Positions 1 to 7,807 of a stretch of 32,077 nt of DNA are shown here, piece by piece (the stretch's first letter is position 1; every line of letters starts with the position of its first letter). The DNA comes from Pelagibacteraceae bacterium AG-365-D07 (GTDB taxonomy: Bacteria > Pseudomonadota > Alphaproteobacteria > Pelagibacterales > Pelagibacteraceae). The translations under genes were made by a program, and so were the position numbers. A model generated the notes under the pieces. The model did no database searches, was not told the origin of the DNA, and worked only from the letters and a program-made list of their open reading frames with translations. The stretch covers positions 1 to 32,077 of the forward strand of contig QCGH01000015.1 of NCBI GenBank assembly GCA_003280005.1, in the 5' to 3' direction.

Positions 1-1
1 A

Positions 2-241
2 GAGAGCATAGAGTTAGCCAAAGAGGCTTTAAAATTATCAAAATTTATAGAATTGCAAAGAGAAATTAATAGACAAAAAAATTTAGCAAAAAAAGCAAAA
101 CTCTCTATAAATCAAACAGTCGATGGATTACTGAAGATACTTAAAAAGTATCCAATTAATAATTCTGATGGTGAAGGAAAAAATTTTAAAAAAAATATCG
201 TTTTAAAACCAGAAATTATAATATCAGAGTCTTTTAATTAA
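2..241 (+). CDS. C-terminal part of an unidentified protein (cut by window edge)
   Basis: An open frame runs from the left edge to a TAA at 239-241, giving about 79 residues. I see no convincing internal start; the only candidate is a TTG at 53, inside a frame that is open further upstream, so I treat it as the 3' end of a larger gene. The visible part is rich in Lys, Asn, Ile and Leu, starts with a stretch that looks helical (EALKLSKFIELQREINRQKN) and has no motif I recognise. The stop codon directly abuts the ATG of the restriction-modification gene with no spacer, so the two are almost certainly co-transcribed and translationally coupled. A role with that enzyme (for example a helicase or specificity-like partner) is possible but not shown. 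Confidence 0.6.
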   Translation, partial: ESIELAKEALKLSKFIELQREINRQKNLAKKAKLSINQTVDGLLKILKKYPINNSDGEGKNFKKNIVLKPEIIISESFN

Positions 242-3200
242 ATGGAAAAAAAGGAAATAAAAGAATTATTAAATAAAAAATACGATAGGGAGGAATGGAA
301 AATATTCACCCATAAAATATTTGGAAATATTGATTATTTTAAAACACCAAAAAAAATTGAAACAAAAAACGATAAAATTTTGGAATTTGTTCAAATAGGA
401 AATTTAAAACTTGAGGATAAAAAAAATATTTCACTTTTTGAATTAAAATTAATTAAAGATCTTAATATATACAAAAATAAAGTTGAATTAAGAAATATAG
501 TTACCAAATTTATTGATCAATATTCTAATCATGGGGTTTTGGTAGTTTTTGATAATCAAGGCCGCGATTTTAGATTAACATTTTCTTCCAAGTTCTCTGA
601 ATTTGATGAGGAAGGAAATATTATTGAAAAAGAAACTCCATCAAAAAGATATACCTATCTTCTTGGTGAAAATGAGTCTTGTGCAACAGCTGCTGAAAGA
701 TTTCACCTTCTTTATAATCAAAAAAATAATCTAACTATTAAGGATATGCTAAATGCTTTCAATGTAGAAAAAATAACTGACGAATTTTTTAATACTTATA
801 AAAAACTTTATCTTAAACTATATGATGAAATTAATGGACTTAGAATAAAAGACAAAAACATCGGTAATACTTTTAAAAAAAATAAAATTTCTACAGAAGA
901 ATTTTCAAAAAAAATAATGGGTCAATTAGTTTTTATATATTTTCTTCAAAAAAAAGGATGGTTAGGAATTAAAAAAAATCAAGATAATGTTTTTGAAAAA
1001 TGGGGAAGTGGTGATAAAAATTTCGTTAAAAATTTATTTAAAAAAGAATATTGTAATTATGATAATTTTTTTAATGACGTTTTAGAACCATTATTTATAG
1101 CTTTTTCTACAGATCTTCCTGAAAACTATTATTCAAAATTAGATACAAAAATACCATTTTTAAATGGTGGATTATTTGATCCACTTAAAAATTATGACTG
1201 GCTTGATACAAAGATAAATATAAGTAATGAATTATTTTCTGAGATAATAGAAAATTTTGAAATTTATAATTTTACCATCCAGGAAGAAGATCCAGAGGAA
1301 AAAGAGGTTGCAATAGATCCTGAGATGTTAGGAAAAGTATTTGAAAATTTATTAGAAATTAAAGATAAAAAATCTAAAGGAACTTTTTATACGCCAAGAA
1401 AAATTGCAAAATATATTTGTGACGAGTCTCTTAAAAATTTTTTAATCAATTATTTTGGAGAGGACTCAAGGGTAAATTTTGATAATTTTTTTAATAATAT
1501 TATTGATAAAGATCTTAATAAATTTTTAAAATCAAATTATCAAAAGATAGATGATAAATTAAAAAATATTAAAATCTGTGATCCAGCTATAGGATCGGGT
1601 GAATTTCCAGTAGAGCTTATGAATTTATGTGTTTTAACTAGATTGAGGTTAAATAATTATTTTAATGATAATAAAAGAACGAGTTATCTTATGAAAAGAA
1701 ATTTTATAAAAAATTCAATCTATGGTGTTGATATAGAAGATTCTGCGGTTGAAACAGCCAAGCTAAGGTTATGGTTGTCTCTTGTGATTGATGAAACAGA
1801 TTATTCAAAAATATTACCATTACCTAATTTAGACTACAAAATTTTTAAAGGCGATAGTCTTCTTAGTTTAGAAACAAACCTTTTGGGTTTTGAGATTAAA
1901 GATGATGTTAAAAAATTAAAAAATGAATATTTTAAAACTACCAATATAAAAAAAAAATTAGAGTTGAAAAAAGAAATCGACAATAAATTTAATACAGTTT
2001 TAGATGGCCACATATCATTTGATTATAAAATTTTTTTTAATGAGGTTTTTGAAGATAATGATGGTTTTGATTTAATTATTGGCAATCCCCCATATGTTCA
2101 AATTCAAAAACTAGAAAATAAATTTTATAAATCTCAATTAGATAAAACTTATAAAGTATTTTCAGGAAATGCAGACTTGTATTGTTTATTTTTTGAAAAG
2201 GGTGTTGATTTACTTAATCAGAATGGTTGTTTAGCTTATATTACCTCAAATAAATGGCTCAAAACAGCATATGGAGAATTATTAAGAAGCTATTTTTTAA
2301 ATAATACTAAAATTATAAGACTAATTGATTTTAAATCTTTAAAAGTATTTAAAAGGGCCTCAGTTGACACATCTATCCTTATTTTAAAAAAAGGAAATTT
2401 TGATATTCTATCAGCTACACAAGTAAACACCTCTGAGGAATATTATAATTTAGATAAAACCATTGAGACTAAAACAGTACAACTAAGTAGCTCAAATCTT
2501 AATGGGCCATGGGCCATAGAAGATAAAAAAAGCATAAACTTACTATATAAGCTTAAAAATTTAAAAAATAAACTTCAACTAAATAAAAAGAAATTTAGAT
2601 ATGGTATTAAGACTGGATTAAATAAAGCTTTTATAATTGATAAAAAAACTAGTAATGAAATCATTGATGAAAATTCTAAAAGTAGAAAGGTTATTGAAAA
2701 AGTAATTAGAGGTTCTTGTCTTAATAACTTTTCTTTCTCTTGGGATAATTTTTATTTGATAAATTCACATAATGGTTTTGACGAAAATATTCCTATTAAT
2801 GTGAAGAAAGATTTTCCAGCTATATTTAAATATTTATCAAAATATAAAAAACTCCTAGAAAAAAGAACAGATAAAGTTAATCATTGGACCAATTTAAGAA
2901 GCTGCTCATATATTAAAGAATTTAAATTACCAAAAGTTGCTTGGATGAACATGAATAGAGGATGGAAATTTTCTTATATACCAGAAAACTATTTTATAGA
3001 GGCATCCTTAAATTTTTACGCTGATAAAGATTATGCTAAATATCTTGTAGGCATTTACTCAAGCAATTTACACAAATGGTACTTTAAAAAAATTGGAAGA
3101 ATGTTCGATGATGGAGGTTATATGTGTAAAATTGATACTATATCAAGTTTTCCTGTAATCAATCCAACTAAAAAGCAAAAACAAATATTAGAGGAATATG

Positions 3201-3316
3201 TCGATAATTTATCTAAAATTCACACTCAAAAAGAGAAAGACAAATATGAAAATTATGTTATGGAACTTTATGGTCTAGATGAAACTGAAAAAAAACTCAT
3301 TACTGTAAATATGTGA
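242..3316 (+). CDS. Type IIG-like restriction-modification enzyme (Eco57I/N6-adenine methyltransferase family)
   Basis: The 1024-residue protein carries a DNA N6-adenine methyltransferase core. The SAM motif DPAIGSGEF begins at residue 447 and the catalytic NPPY is at 615-618, preceded by GxFYTP at 380-385, which is typical of large single-chain restriction-modification enzymes and of BREX PglX-like methylases. The C-terminal 350 residues fit a target recognition domain. The N-terminal 150 residues contain a FELKL stretch (about residues 66-70) that could be the E-x-K half of a PD-(D/E)XK nuclease site, but I cannot confirm the nuclease. It follows the upstream gene without a gap and ends 124 bases before tRNA-Leu. 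No separate restriction, specificity or BREX genes are visible downstream. An orphan or BREX-type methylase remains an alternative. Confidence 0.82.
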   Translation: MEKKEIKELLNKKYDREEWKIFTHKIFGNIDYFKTPKKIETKNDKILEFVQIGNLKLEDKKNISLFELKLIKDLNIYKNKVELRNIVTKFIDQYSNHGVLVVFDNQGRDFRLTFSSKFSEFDEEGNIIEKETPSKRYTYLLGENESCATAAERFHLLYNQKNNLTIKDMLNAFNVEKITDEFFNTYKKLYLKLYDEINGLRIKDKNIGNTFKKNKISTEEFSKKIMGQLVFIYFLQKKGWLGIKKNQDNVFEKWGSGDKNFVKNLFKKEYCNYDNFFNDVLEPLFIAFSTDLPENYYSKLDTKIPFLNGGLFDPLKNYDWLDTKINISNELFSEIIENFEIYNFTIQEEDPEEKEVAIDPEMLGKVFENLLEIKDKKSKGTFYTPRKIAKYICDESLKNFLINYFGEDSRVNFDNFFNNIIDKDLNKFLKSNYQKIDDKLKNIKICDPAIGSGEFPVELMNLCVLTRLRLNNYFNDNKRTSYLMKRNFIKNSIYGVDIEDSAVETAKLRLWLSLVIDETDYSKILPLPNLDYKIFKGDSLLSLETNLLGFEIKDDVKKLKNEYFKTTNIKKKLELKKEIDNKFNTVLDGHISFDYKIFFNEVFEDNDGFDLIIGNPPYVQIQKLENKFYKSQLDKTYKVFSGNADLYCLFFEKGVDLLNQNGCLAYITSNKWLKTAYGELLRSYFLNNTKIIRLIDFKSLKVFKRASVDTSILILKKGNFDILSATQVNTSEEYYNLDKTIETKTVQLSSSNLNGPWAIEDKKSINLLYKLKNLKNKLQLNKKKFRYGIKTGLNKAFIIDKKTSNEIIDENSKSRKVIEKVIRGSCLNNFSFSWDNFYLINSHNGFDENIPINVKKDFPAIFKYLSKYKKLLEKRTDKVNHWTNLRSCSYIKEFKLPKVAWMNMNRGWKFSYIPENYFIEASLNFYADKDYAKYLVGIYSSNLHKWYFKKIGRMFDDGGYMCKIDTISSFPVINPTKKQKQILEEYVDNLSKIHTQKEKDKYENYVMELYGLDETEKKLITVNM

Positions 3317-3337
3317 CGTTACTTTTTATAAATAATA

Positions 3338-3356
3338 ACTAGAACTAGACTAGAAC
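3338..3356. repeat. Short direct repeat after the restriction-modification gene
   Basis: ACTAGAAC occurs at 3338-3345 and again at 3349-3356, separated by TAG, giving an 11-base period. It lies in the 124-base gap between the restriction-modification gene and tRNA-Leu. No function can be assigned; a protein-binding site or chance are both possible. Confidence 0.35.
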
Positions 3357-3380
3357 CTGGTGAGATAAAATAAAAAAAAT

Positions 3381-3408
3381 TTACTTATTAGACTTGTTCA
3401 ATTATAAA
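3381..3408 (+). promoter_or_regulatory. Candidate promoter for tRNA-Leu and nadK
   Basis: TTACTT (3381-3386), a 16-base spacer and TATAAA (3403-3408) lie about 33 bases before the mature tRNA-Leu. An alternative pair just downstream (TTGTTC at 3395, TAAATA at 3417) is about as good. In DNA this AT-rich such matches are common by chance, so only the position in the gap supports the call. Confidence 0.35.
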
Positions 3409-3440
3409 TATTAGCATAAATACTCATGAAAATAACTCAT

Positions 3441-3526
3441 GCCCTCGTGGTGAAATTGGTAGACACAAAGGACTTAAAATCCTTGCCCTTTTGGGAGTGC
3501 CAGTTCGAGTCTGGCCGAGGGCACCA
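3441..3526 (+). tRNA. tRNA-Leu (anticodon UAA)
   Basis: The acceptor arms GCCCTCG and CGAGGGC pair. The anticodon stem AAGGA/TCCTT encloses the loop CTTAAAA, giving anticodon TAA. A long variable arm and a TTCGAGT T-loop identify a class II leucine tRNA. The 3' CCA is encoded at 3524-3526. It reads UUA, a heavily used Leu codon in this AT-rich genome, and sits only 5 bases before the nadK start, so both are probably on one transcript processed at the tRNA. Confidence 0.97.
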
Positions 3527-3531
3527 CTAAA

Positions 3532-4305
3532 ATGAAAAAATTATTTATTGTTTCAGATAAAAATAAAAAATCTGAGAATATTAAATCAAAAGTTCAAAAA
3601 CAAATTCAAAACTCACATTTTAGAAATATTAATATGATAATTGTTATTGGTGGAGATGGATTTATGCTTCAAACACTAAAGAAATTTTACAAATACAAAA
3701 AACCATTTTATGGAGTTAACTCTGGTGATTATGGTTTCTTAATGAATAAGTTTAATGAAAAAAATTTTATAAAAAATATATCTAAAACGGACTCTATTAA
3801 AGTTTCACCACTTCAAATGACAGTTAAAAATAAATTTAATAAAATTAAAAAATCAATTGCTATAAATGAAATATCAATATTAAGACAAAGTAGACAGGCG
3901 GCATCAATCTCAATTAAAAATGGTTCAAAGAATATAATTAAAAAATTAAGAGGAGATGGTTTGCTCGTTTGTACTCCCGCTGGAAGCACTGCATATAATC
4001 TTTCAGTACATGGACCGATTCTGAATTTAAATTCTAACAAATTAGCAATATCTCCAGTAAGTCCATTTAGACCTCGTAGATGGAAGGGGAGGATAGTTAG
4101 CAACAAATCAAGGATTTTAATTAAAAACTTAAATCCTAAAAAAAGACCTATAAGTGCAGTAGCTGATAATGTTGAGGTTCGTAATGCTGTTATAATAAAT
4201 ATAAGTGAAAATAAAAAAATAATTTTTAATCTTTTATATAACAAGAATAAATCTATAGAAAAAAAAATCAAAATTGAACAATTAAGAAAAGAAGTAGGTC
4301 GTTAA
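3532..4305 (+). CDS. nadK: NAD kinase
   Basis: This protein of 257 residues phosphorylates NAD to NADP in the cytoplasm. The diagnostic GGDG loop is at residues 40-43, followed by FMLQTL, and the NAD-binding region GDGLLVCTPAGSTAYNLS lies at about 141-158; both match the bacterial and alphaproteobacterial NAD kinase family. The ATG at 3532 is only 5 bases beyond the CCA end of tRNA-Leu, leaving no room for a separate promoter. The gene ends 3 bases before the 3' end of a convergent tRNA-Thr. Length is at the short end for the family, as expected in a streamlined genome. Confidence 0.93.
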   Translation: MKKLFIVSDKNKKSENIKSKVQKQIQNSHFRNINMIIVIGGDGFMLQTLKKFYKYKKPFYGVNSGDYGFLMNKFNEKNFIKNISKTDSIKVSPLQMTVKNKFNKIKKSIAINEISILRQSRQAASISIKNGSKNIIKKLRGDGLLVCTPAGSTAYNLSVHGPILNLNSNKLAISPVSPFRPRRWKGRIVSNKSRILIKNLNPKKRPISAVADNVEVRNAVIINISENKKIIFNLLYNKNKSIEKKIKIEQLRKEVGR

Positions 4306-4308
4306 TTA

Positions 4309-4384
4309 TGGTGCCCCCACACGGACTCGAACCGCGGACCTACTGATTACAAATCAGTTGCTCTACCAGCTGAGCTATAGGGGC
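4309..4384 (-). tRNA. tRNA-Thr (anticodon UGU)
   Basis: On the minus strand the molecule starts GCCCCTA at 4384. It has a D-arm with AGCTGGTAGAGC, anticodon stem ACTGA/TCAGT around the loop TTTGTAA (anticodon TGT), a TTCGAGT T-loop, and ends TGGGGGC-A-CCA with CCA encoded at 4309-4311. It is convergent with nadK, 3 bases away, and marks the left border of the accessory block. In E. coli the Thr(UGU) tRNA sits beside tRNA-Tyr and tRNA-Gly in front of tufB; here Tyr and Gly remain by tuf while Thr is 6.8 kb away on the other strand. Confidence 0.97.
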
Positions 4385-4402
4385 AGCTAGAATAATGTTT
4401 GA

Positions 4403-4431
4403 TAAATAGTTTAAATTAGAAAAATATTCAA
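4403..4431 (-). promoter_or_regulatory. Candidate promoter for tRNA-Thr
   Basis: Read on the minus strand, TTGAAT (4431-4426), a 17-base spacer and TATTTA (4408-4403) precede the mature tRNA 5' end at 4384 by about 18 bases, a normal spacing. The match is moderate and the region is very AT-rich. Confidence 0.4.
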
Positions 4432-4453
4432 TCAAAATAATCGTCTATATTTT

Positions 4454-4459
4454 TATAAT
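4454..4459 (+). promoter_or_regulatory. Possible -10 box for the sulfotransferase-like gene
   Basis: A perfect TATAAT lies 40 bases before the ATG at 4500, inside the 115-base divergent gap after tRNA-Thr. I could not find a good -35 at the right distance, so the call rests on this hexamer and on the gap being the only upstream space for the plus-strand trio. Confidence 0.3.
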
Positions 4460-4499
4460 AGAAGTATTTAAAAAGATAAGGTAAATAGAAAAAGATTTA

Positions 4500-5450
4500 A
4501 TGTTTTTAAACTTTTTACAGAAAAATAAAAATTTAGAGGATGTTTCAAGATATGACTTTAAGGCTAATCTTGAAAAATTTAATAAATTAAAAAAGACCAA
4601 AAAATTAATTATTGGCGTTACTGTAGGTAGATCTGGAATGAAATGGGTATTAAATATTCTAGAGGCTCATAAAAAAGTTTACGGTGCAGGTGGTGGTGAA
4701 AGAAATAGCTTGTGCGAATCCTTTTATAGATATGCTGTACATAATAAATTTAATGTAGACCAATCAGCACTTTTAAACTCAATAATTTGTGAAACTATAA
4801 ATGACTGGAAAAATAATGATGTTTCTTTTCAATTATCTCCTTATTTTTCTCATAGTATAAAAAAAATTGAAGAAACTTTGAAACCTCATGGGTATATTTG
4901 GGGAGTAAATGACTTTAAATTTACAGTGCAATCTTTTTATAATAAAAATTGGTATAATCCTGAGTACAATATTTCACTTTCAAAAAAAGTACCTGGTTTT
5001 AGTTTAACTGACTTAGCAAAACCAAGCCATTTTTTTGGAAGAATTGCACCTACAAATAAATTTTATAACAAATGGAAAAATTTTACGAGAATCGGCAAGA
5101 TAGCTTGGTACGTTAACTATACGAATAAAATAATTTTTGACTCATTAAAAAAAATTGATAGAAAAAAAAAATTTTTGTTTATCTTGGCTAAAGGAGATCA
5201 AAATTATAATTTTTATTTAAGTCTTGCAAACTGGATTAATTTAAAACACAAATTATCAAAAAAAAATTTTTTAAAAATAAAATTTAAAAAACCTGGAAGA
5301 ATTGGTGTTAAACCTAATGTTTCTCCATCTTTTAATATTTCTGAAAATAGAATAAAAAAGTTTAATAGAAGAGAAGTCAAAGAAATGAGTCATTTTCTTA
5401 AAGAGTATAATAAAATTTACAAAAAATTAATAAACAGTATTAATTATTAA
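4500..5450 (+). CDS. Sulfotransferase-like P-loop protein
   Basis: This 316-residue protein has GVTVGRSGMKWVLNILEAHK at residues 39-58. It resembles the 5'-phosphosulfate binding loop of PAPS-dependent sulfotransferases (usual pattern T/R-x-x-S/T-G-T/M-x-x-L). No signal peptide or membrane segment is apparent. The rest is Lys/Asn/Phe-rich and I see no other clear motif, so substrate is unknown. It is first of three plus-strand genes; the next ATG is 1 base after its stop. With a dioxygenase, a methyltransferase and, converging, a LicD-like transferase, a role in modifying a surface glycan or lipid is a reasonable inference. A different P-loop family is possible. Confidence 0.6.
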   Translation: MFLNFLQKNKNLEDVSRYDFKANLEKFNKLKKTKKLIIGVTVGRSGMKWVLNILEAHKKVYGAGGGERNSLCESFYRYAVHNKFNVDQSALLNSIICETINDWKNNDVSFQLSPYFSHSIKKIEETLKPHGYIWGVNDFKFTVQSFYNKNWYNPEYNISLSKKVPGFSLTDLAKPSHFFGRIAPTNKFYNKWKNFTRIGKIAWYVNYTNKIIFDSLKKIDRKKKFLFILAKGDQNYNFYLSLANWINLKHKLSKKNFLKIKFKKPGRIGVKPNVSPSFNISENRIKKFNRREVKEMSHFLKEYNKIYKKLINSINY

Positions 5451-5451
5451 A

Positions 5452-6252
5452 ATGAAAAAAAATATTCTTAAAAAATATAATTCATTAGGTTTTTGTATAA
5501 TTAAAAACGTTTTAACAAAAAATAAAATAAAAAGTATTCAAGAGACAATAATTGATAGAGTAAATTTAGACTTTAACAAAAATTTTAACAAAAATGATTT
5601 TGATAAAAAATTTTTTCATAAATATTTATTAAATAAAAGAAAAGAAAGTCCAGAAAAATTCTCAAACTTCTATAGTTCCTTACAGACAAACGTGAATATA
5701 TTTTCTATTGCAAGTGATAAAAAACTTAAAAATATTGTAAAAAAAATTCTGCAGATAAAAAAAGATTTTTTAAATTGTAGTGATTTTTTGTTAAGAGCTG
5801 ATGCACCTTTCGATAAAAGAAATTCTTTAGATTGGCACCAAGACTCATCTTATTTCAAAAGAACTGAAGATTTGGCAGATTGTTGTGTTATATGGATACC
5901 TTTACAAAAAATTGATAACAAAATTGGTCCTTTAAATATGATTTCATCAAGTCATTTGTTGGGAGGGTTGCCTTACCAGAGGGTTCAAAAAAATTTGTTA
6001 AGCTCTCCACAAAATACAATTAATAATAAATTTTATGTTAATAAAAAAATTAAAAAATTTAATATGTCTATAGGCGATGTTTTGCTTATGGATTCAAAAG
6101 TTATTCATAGAAGCGGAAAAAACTTATCAAATAAATTCAGGTTTACCATGCTAACTAGAATGGTAAGTTCATTTAATAAAACTTTTATTCCTGGACGTTT
6201 AATTTATCAATATAAAGATGAGTATAACAAAAAATTATTGAAGCGATCATGA
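5452..6252 (+). CDS. PhyH-family Fe(II)/2-oxoglutarate-dependent dioxygenase
   Basis: The 266-residue protein has the phytanoyl-CoA dioxygenase pattern. The facial triad HxD is H129-x-D131 (within LDWHQDSSYF), the distal His is H219 in VIHRSG, and R230 (NKFRF) is positioned to bind 2-oxoglutarate. IWIPLQKIDNKIGPLNMISSSH, roughly residues 147-168, is the usual conserved core strand region. These enzymes hydroxylate small molecules or lipid- or sugar-linked groups using O2; the substrate is unknown here. It overlaps the following methyltransferase by 4 bases (ATGA), so the two are translationally coupled. Some family members act on phosphonates (PhnY, TmpA types); with a phosphonate unit converging on it, that is a possibility but not demonstrated. 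Confidence 0.82.
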   Translation: MKKNILKKYNSLGFCIIKNVLTKNKIKSIQETIIDRVNLDFNKNFNKNDFDKKFFHKYLLNKRKESPEKFSNFYSSLQTNVNIFSIASDKKLKNIVKKILQIKKDFLNCSDFLLRADAPFDKRNSLDWHQDSSYFKRTEDLADCCVIWIPLQKIDNKIGPLNMISSSHLLGGLPYQRVQKNLLSSPQNTINNKFYVNKKIKKFNMSIGDVLLMDSKVIHRSGKNLSNKFRFTMLTRMVSSFNKTFIPGRLIYQYKDEYNKKLLKRS

Positions 6253-7166
6253 AAAAACAAAATATAGAAAAACAAAATGTTAAAAATTATTGGGAAGATA
6301 AAACACCACAAACATGGTATTCGAATAAAGATTTAACCCAGAGTCCAGTGTCATGGTTTAATGAGCTATCTTATAAAAGATATAATGTATTTTATGAATA
6401 CTTGTTAGATGTTGCAGAATTCAATTACCATTCTGGAGAAAAGGTTTTAGAAATAGGCACAGGGATCGGAACAGATCTAGTTTCTTATGCTAAAAATGGT
6501 TCAATTGTATCTGGTGTTGACTTGACAGAAAATGCAATCGAGATGACTAAAAAACATCTACAAGCTTTTAATTTGAAAGCTGAAAATTTATTAGTTGCTG
6601 ATGCTGAAAATTTGCCATTTAAAGATAATCAATTTGATCTAGTTTATTGTTTTGGAGTTCTGCATCATACGCCAAATACAGACAAAGGTATTCAAGAGGT
6701 AATTAGAGTTTTAAAACCAGGAGGAAAATTTATTATTATGTTATATTCAAGAGGTTGGAAACATTACTTTAAAAGACTTTTTATTTTTGGTTTGCTGAAA
6801 GGATATTTATTTAAGTATGGATATGATAAAACTGTCAATAAAACTACAGAAGTGCAAGGCGACTCTCCTCTTACTTATGTTTTAACAAAAAAAGTAATAA
6901 AACAAATTTTTCAAAGTTTAAAAACAGAAAGTATGACAATAAGAAGATATAGGTTAGGTGAGTTTTTTGATTATGCTCCTTATAACTCAAGAAAACTACC
7001 TGGTTTTATAACTAAGTTATTTTATTTTTTTAGTTTAGAAAAATTGCTTGGAGAAAATTATATAATTAAAGGCTTTAAATCTGATGAAAATAACAAAAGA
7101 AATTTTAATCAAAAGCATAGTGTTTGGCAAGTATTATGGGATGAATATAAAAATTATAAAAAATAA
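6249..7166 (+). CDS. Class I SAM-dependent methyltransferase
   Basis: This 305-residue protein has a Rossmann methyltransferase domain. Motif I is LEIGTGIGTD (about 67-76), the acidic residue at the end of strand 2 is D91 (GVDLTENAI), motif II is DAENLPF, and the FDLVYCFGVLHH-VIRVLKPGG region completes the UbiE/type 11 pattern. The C-terminal 120 residues have no obvious motif. It overlaps the dioxygenase gene by 4 bases and is last in the plus-strand trio. Its stop codon lies inside an inverted repeat shared with the converging LicD-like gene. Substrate cannot be read from the sequence; sugar, lipid or phosphonate ester methylation are all open. Confidence 0.85.
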   Translation: MKKQNIEKQNVKNYWEDKTPQTWYSNKDLTQSPVSWFNELSYKRYNVFYEYLLDVAEFNYHSGEKVLEIGTGIGTDLVSYAKNGSIVSGVDLTENAIEMTKKHLQAFNLKAENLLVADAENLPFKDNQFDLVYCFGVLHHTPNTDKGIQEVIRVLKPGGKFIIMLYSRGWKHYFKRLFIFGLLKGYLFKYGYDKTVNKTTEVQGDSPLTYVLTKKVIKQIFQSLKTESMTIRRYRLGEFFDYAPYNSRKLPGFITKLFYFFSLEKLLGENYIIKGFKSDENNKRNFNQKHSVWQVLWDEYKNYKK

Positions 7167-7178
7167 ATATTATTTTTT
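7158..7178. terminator. Bidirectional AT-only terminator-like inverted repeat
   Basis: AAAAAATAA (7158-7166), loop ATA, then TTATTTTTT (7170-7178) is a perfect 9-bp inverted repeat. On either strand it gives a hairpin-like element ending in a T run. Both convergent genes stop inside it: TAA 7164-7166 for the methyltransferase, and TAA read on the minus strand at 7172-7170 for the LicD-like gene. The stem is only A-T pairs and therefore weak. Confidence 0.45.
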
Positions 7179-7802
7179 TATCTTTTTCACTATTGAGTAA
7201 ATTTTTTTTTTAATTTCATGCTTTAAATCTTTATATAAAGCAATATTTTTATTTTTAAACTCACTTGTATTATAAAGATATTTATCAGATGTTCTTAAAG
7301 GTTTTTCCCAATTACCATATGCAAATTTTAAATATTCTTTTGGATTATTGGGGCATTTAAAACTTCTTCCAAAAAACTCAATTTCAGAAAACTTATTTAA
7401 AAATTTTGAAGGAACTGACATTTCTCTCCTCCAATAAACATCTTTTTTTTTTGAATAATTCCAACACCAAATAGTATAACCTGTAACATCCTGTGGATAT
7501 TTTCCTATAAAATCTATTTTCGCATCCATTTCTGTTTTATTTATCTTTAAAATTTTGAAATTATTCATTTCTAATTCCTTAGCCACACTATCAATCTTGT
7601 CTATAAACTCATTTGAAAAAACACTAATTTCAATATCCCAATCCCATTTAATTAAATCATTATCTCTGATTGCACCTAACAATATTCCTGTTTGTAAAAA
7701 ATAATTTATATTTAAATTATCTAAAACATCACAAATTTTTAGAAATTCAGACTTTCTTACTGATAACTCTTCTTTGGTTCTGTCCCTAACTTTTAAATCC
7801 AT
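7170..7802 (-). CDS. LicD-like transferase (nucleotidyltransferase fold)
   Basis: The 210-residue protein contains the LicD/fukutin signature: YFLQTGILLGAIRDNDLIKW (34-53) followed by the metal-binding acidic cluster D54-W55-D56-I57-E58. LicD-family enzymes move phosphocholine or similar phospho-groups from CDP/CMP donors onto sugars of surface polymers; relatives occur in phosphonate clusters and are thought to transfer phosphonates from CMP esters. It is last in a minus-strand unit, 5 bases after the dehydrogenase gene, which is in turn 6 bases after mpnS. The inference is that it puts methylphosphonate or hydroxyethylphosphonate on a cell-surface glycan. No cytidylyltransferase is in the window. 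No signal peptide is seen. Confidence 0.75.
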   Translation of the reverse strand: MDLKVRDRTKEELSVRKSEFLKICDVLDNLNINYFLQTGILLGAIRDNDLIKWDWDIEISVFSNEFIDKIDSVAKELEMNNFKILKINKTEMDAKIDFIGKYPQDVTGYTIWCWNYSKKKDVYWRREMSVPSKFLNKFSEIEFFGRSFKCPNNPKEYLKFAYGNWEKPLRTSDKYLYNTSEFKNKNIALYKDLKHEIKKKIYSIVKKIKK

Positions 7803-7807
7803 TAATA

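Noticed and set aside
4385-4499. Search for an integrase attachment site or duplicate tRNA-Thr end around the island
   Set aside because: No copy of the tRNA-Thr 3' segment was seen near 10200-11150 and no integrase or transposase gene is present.
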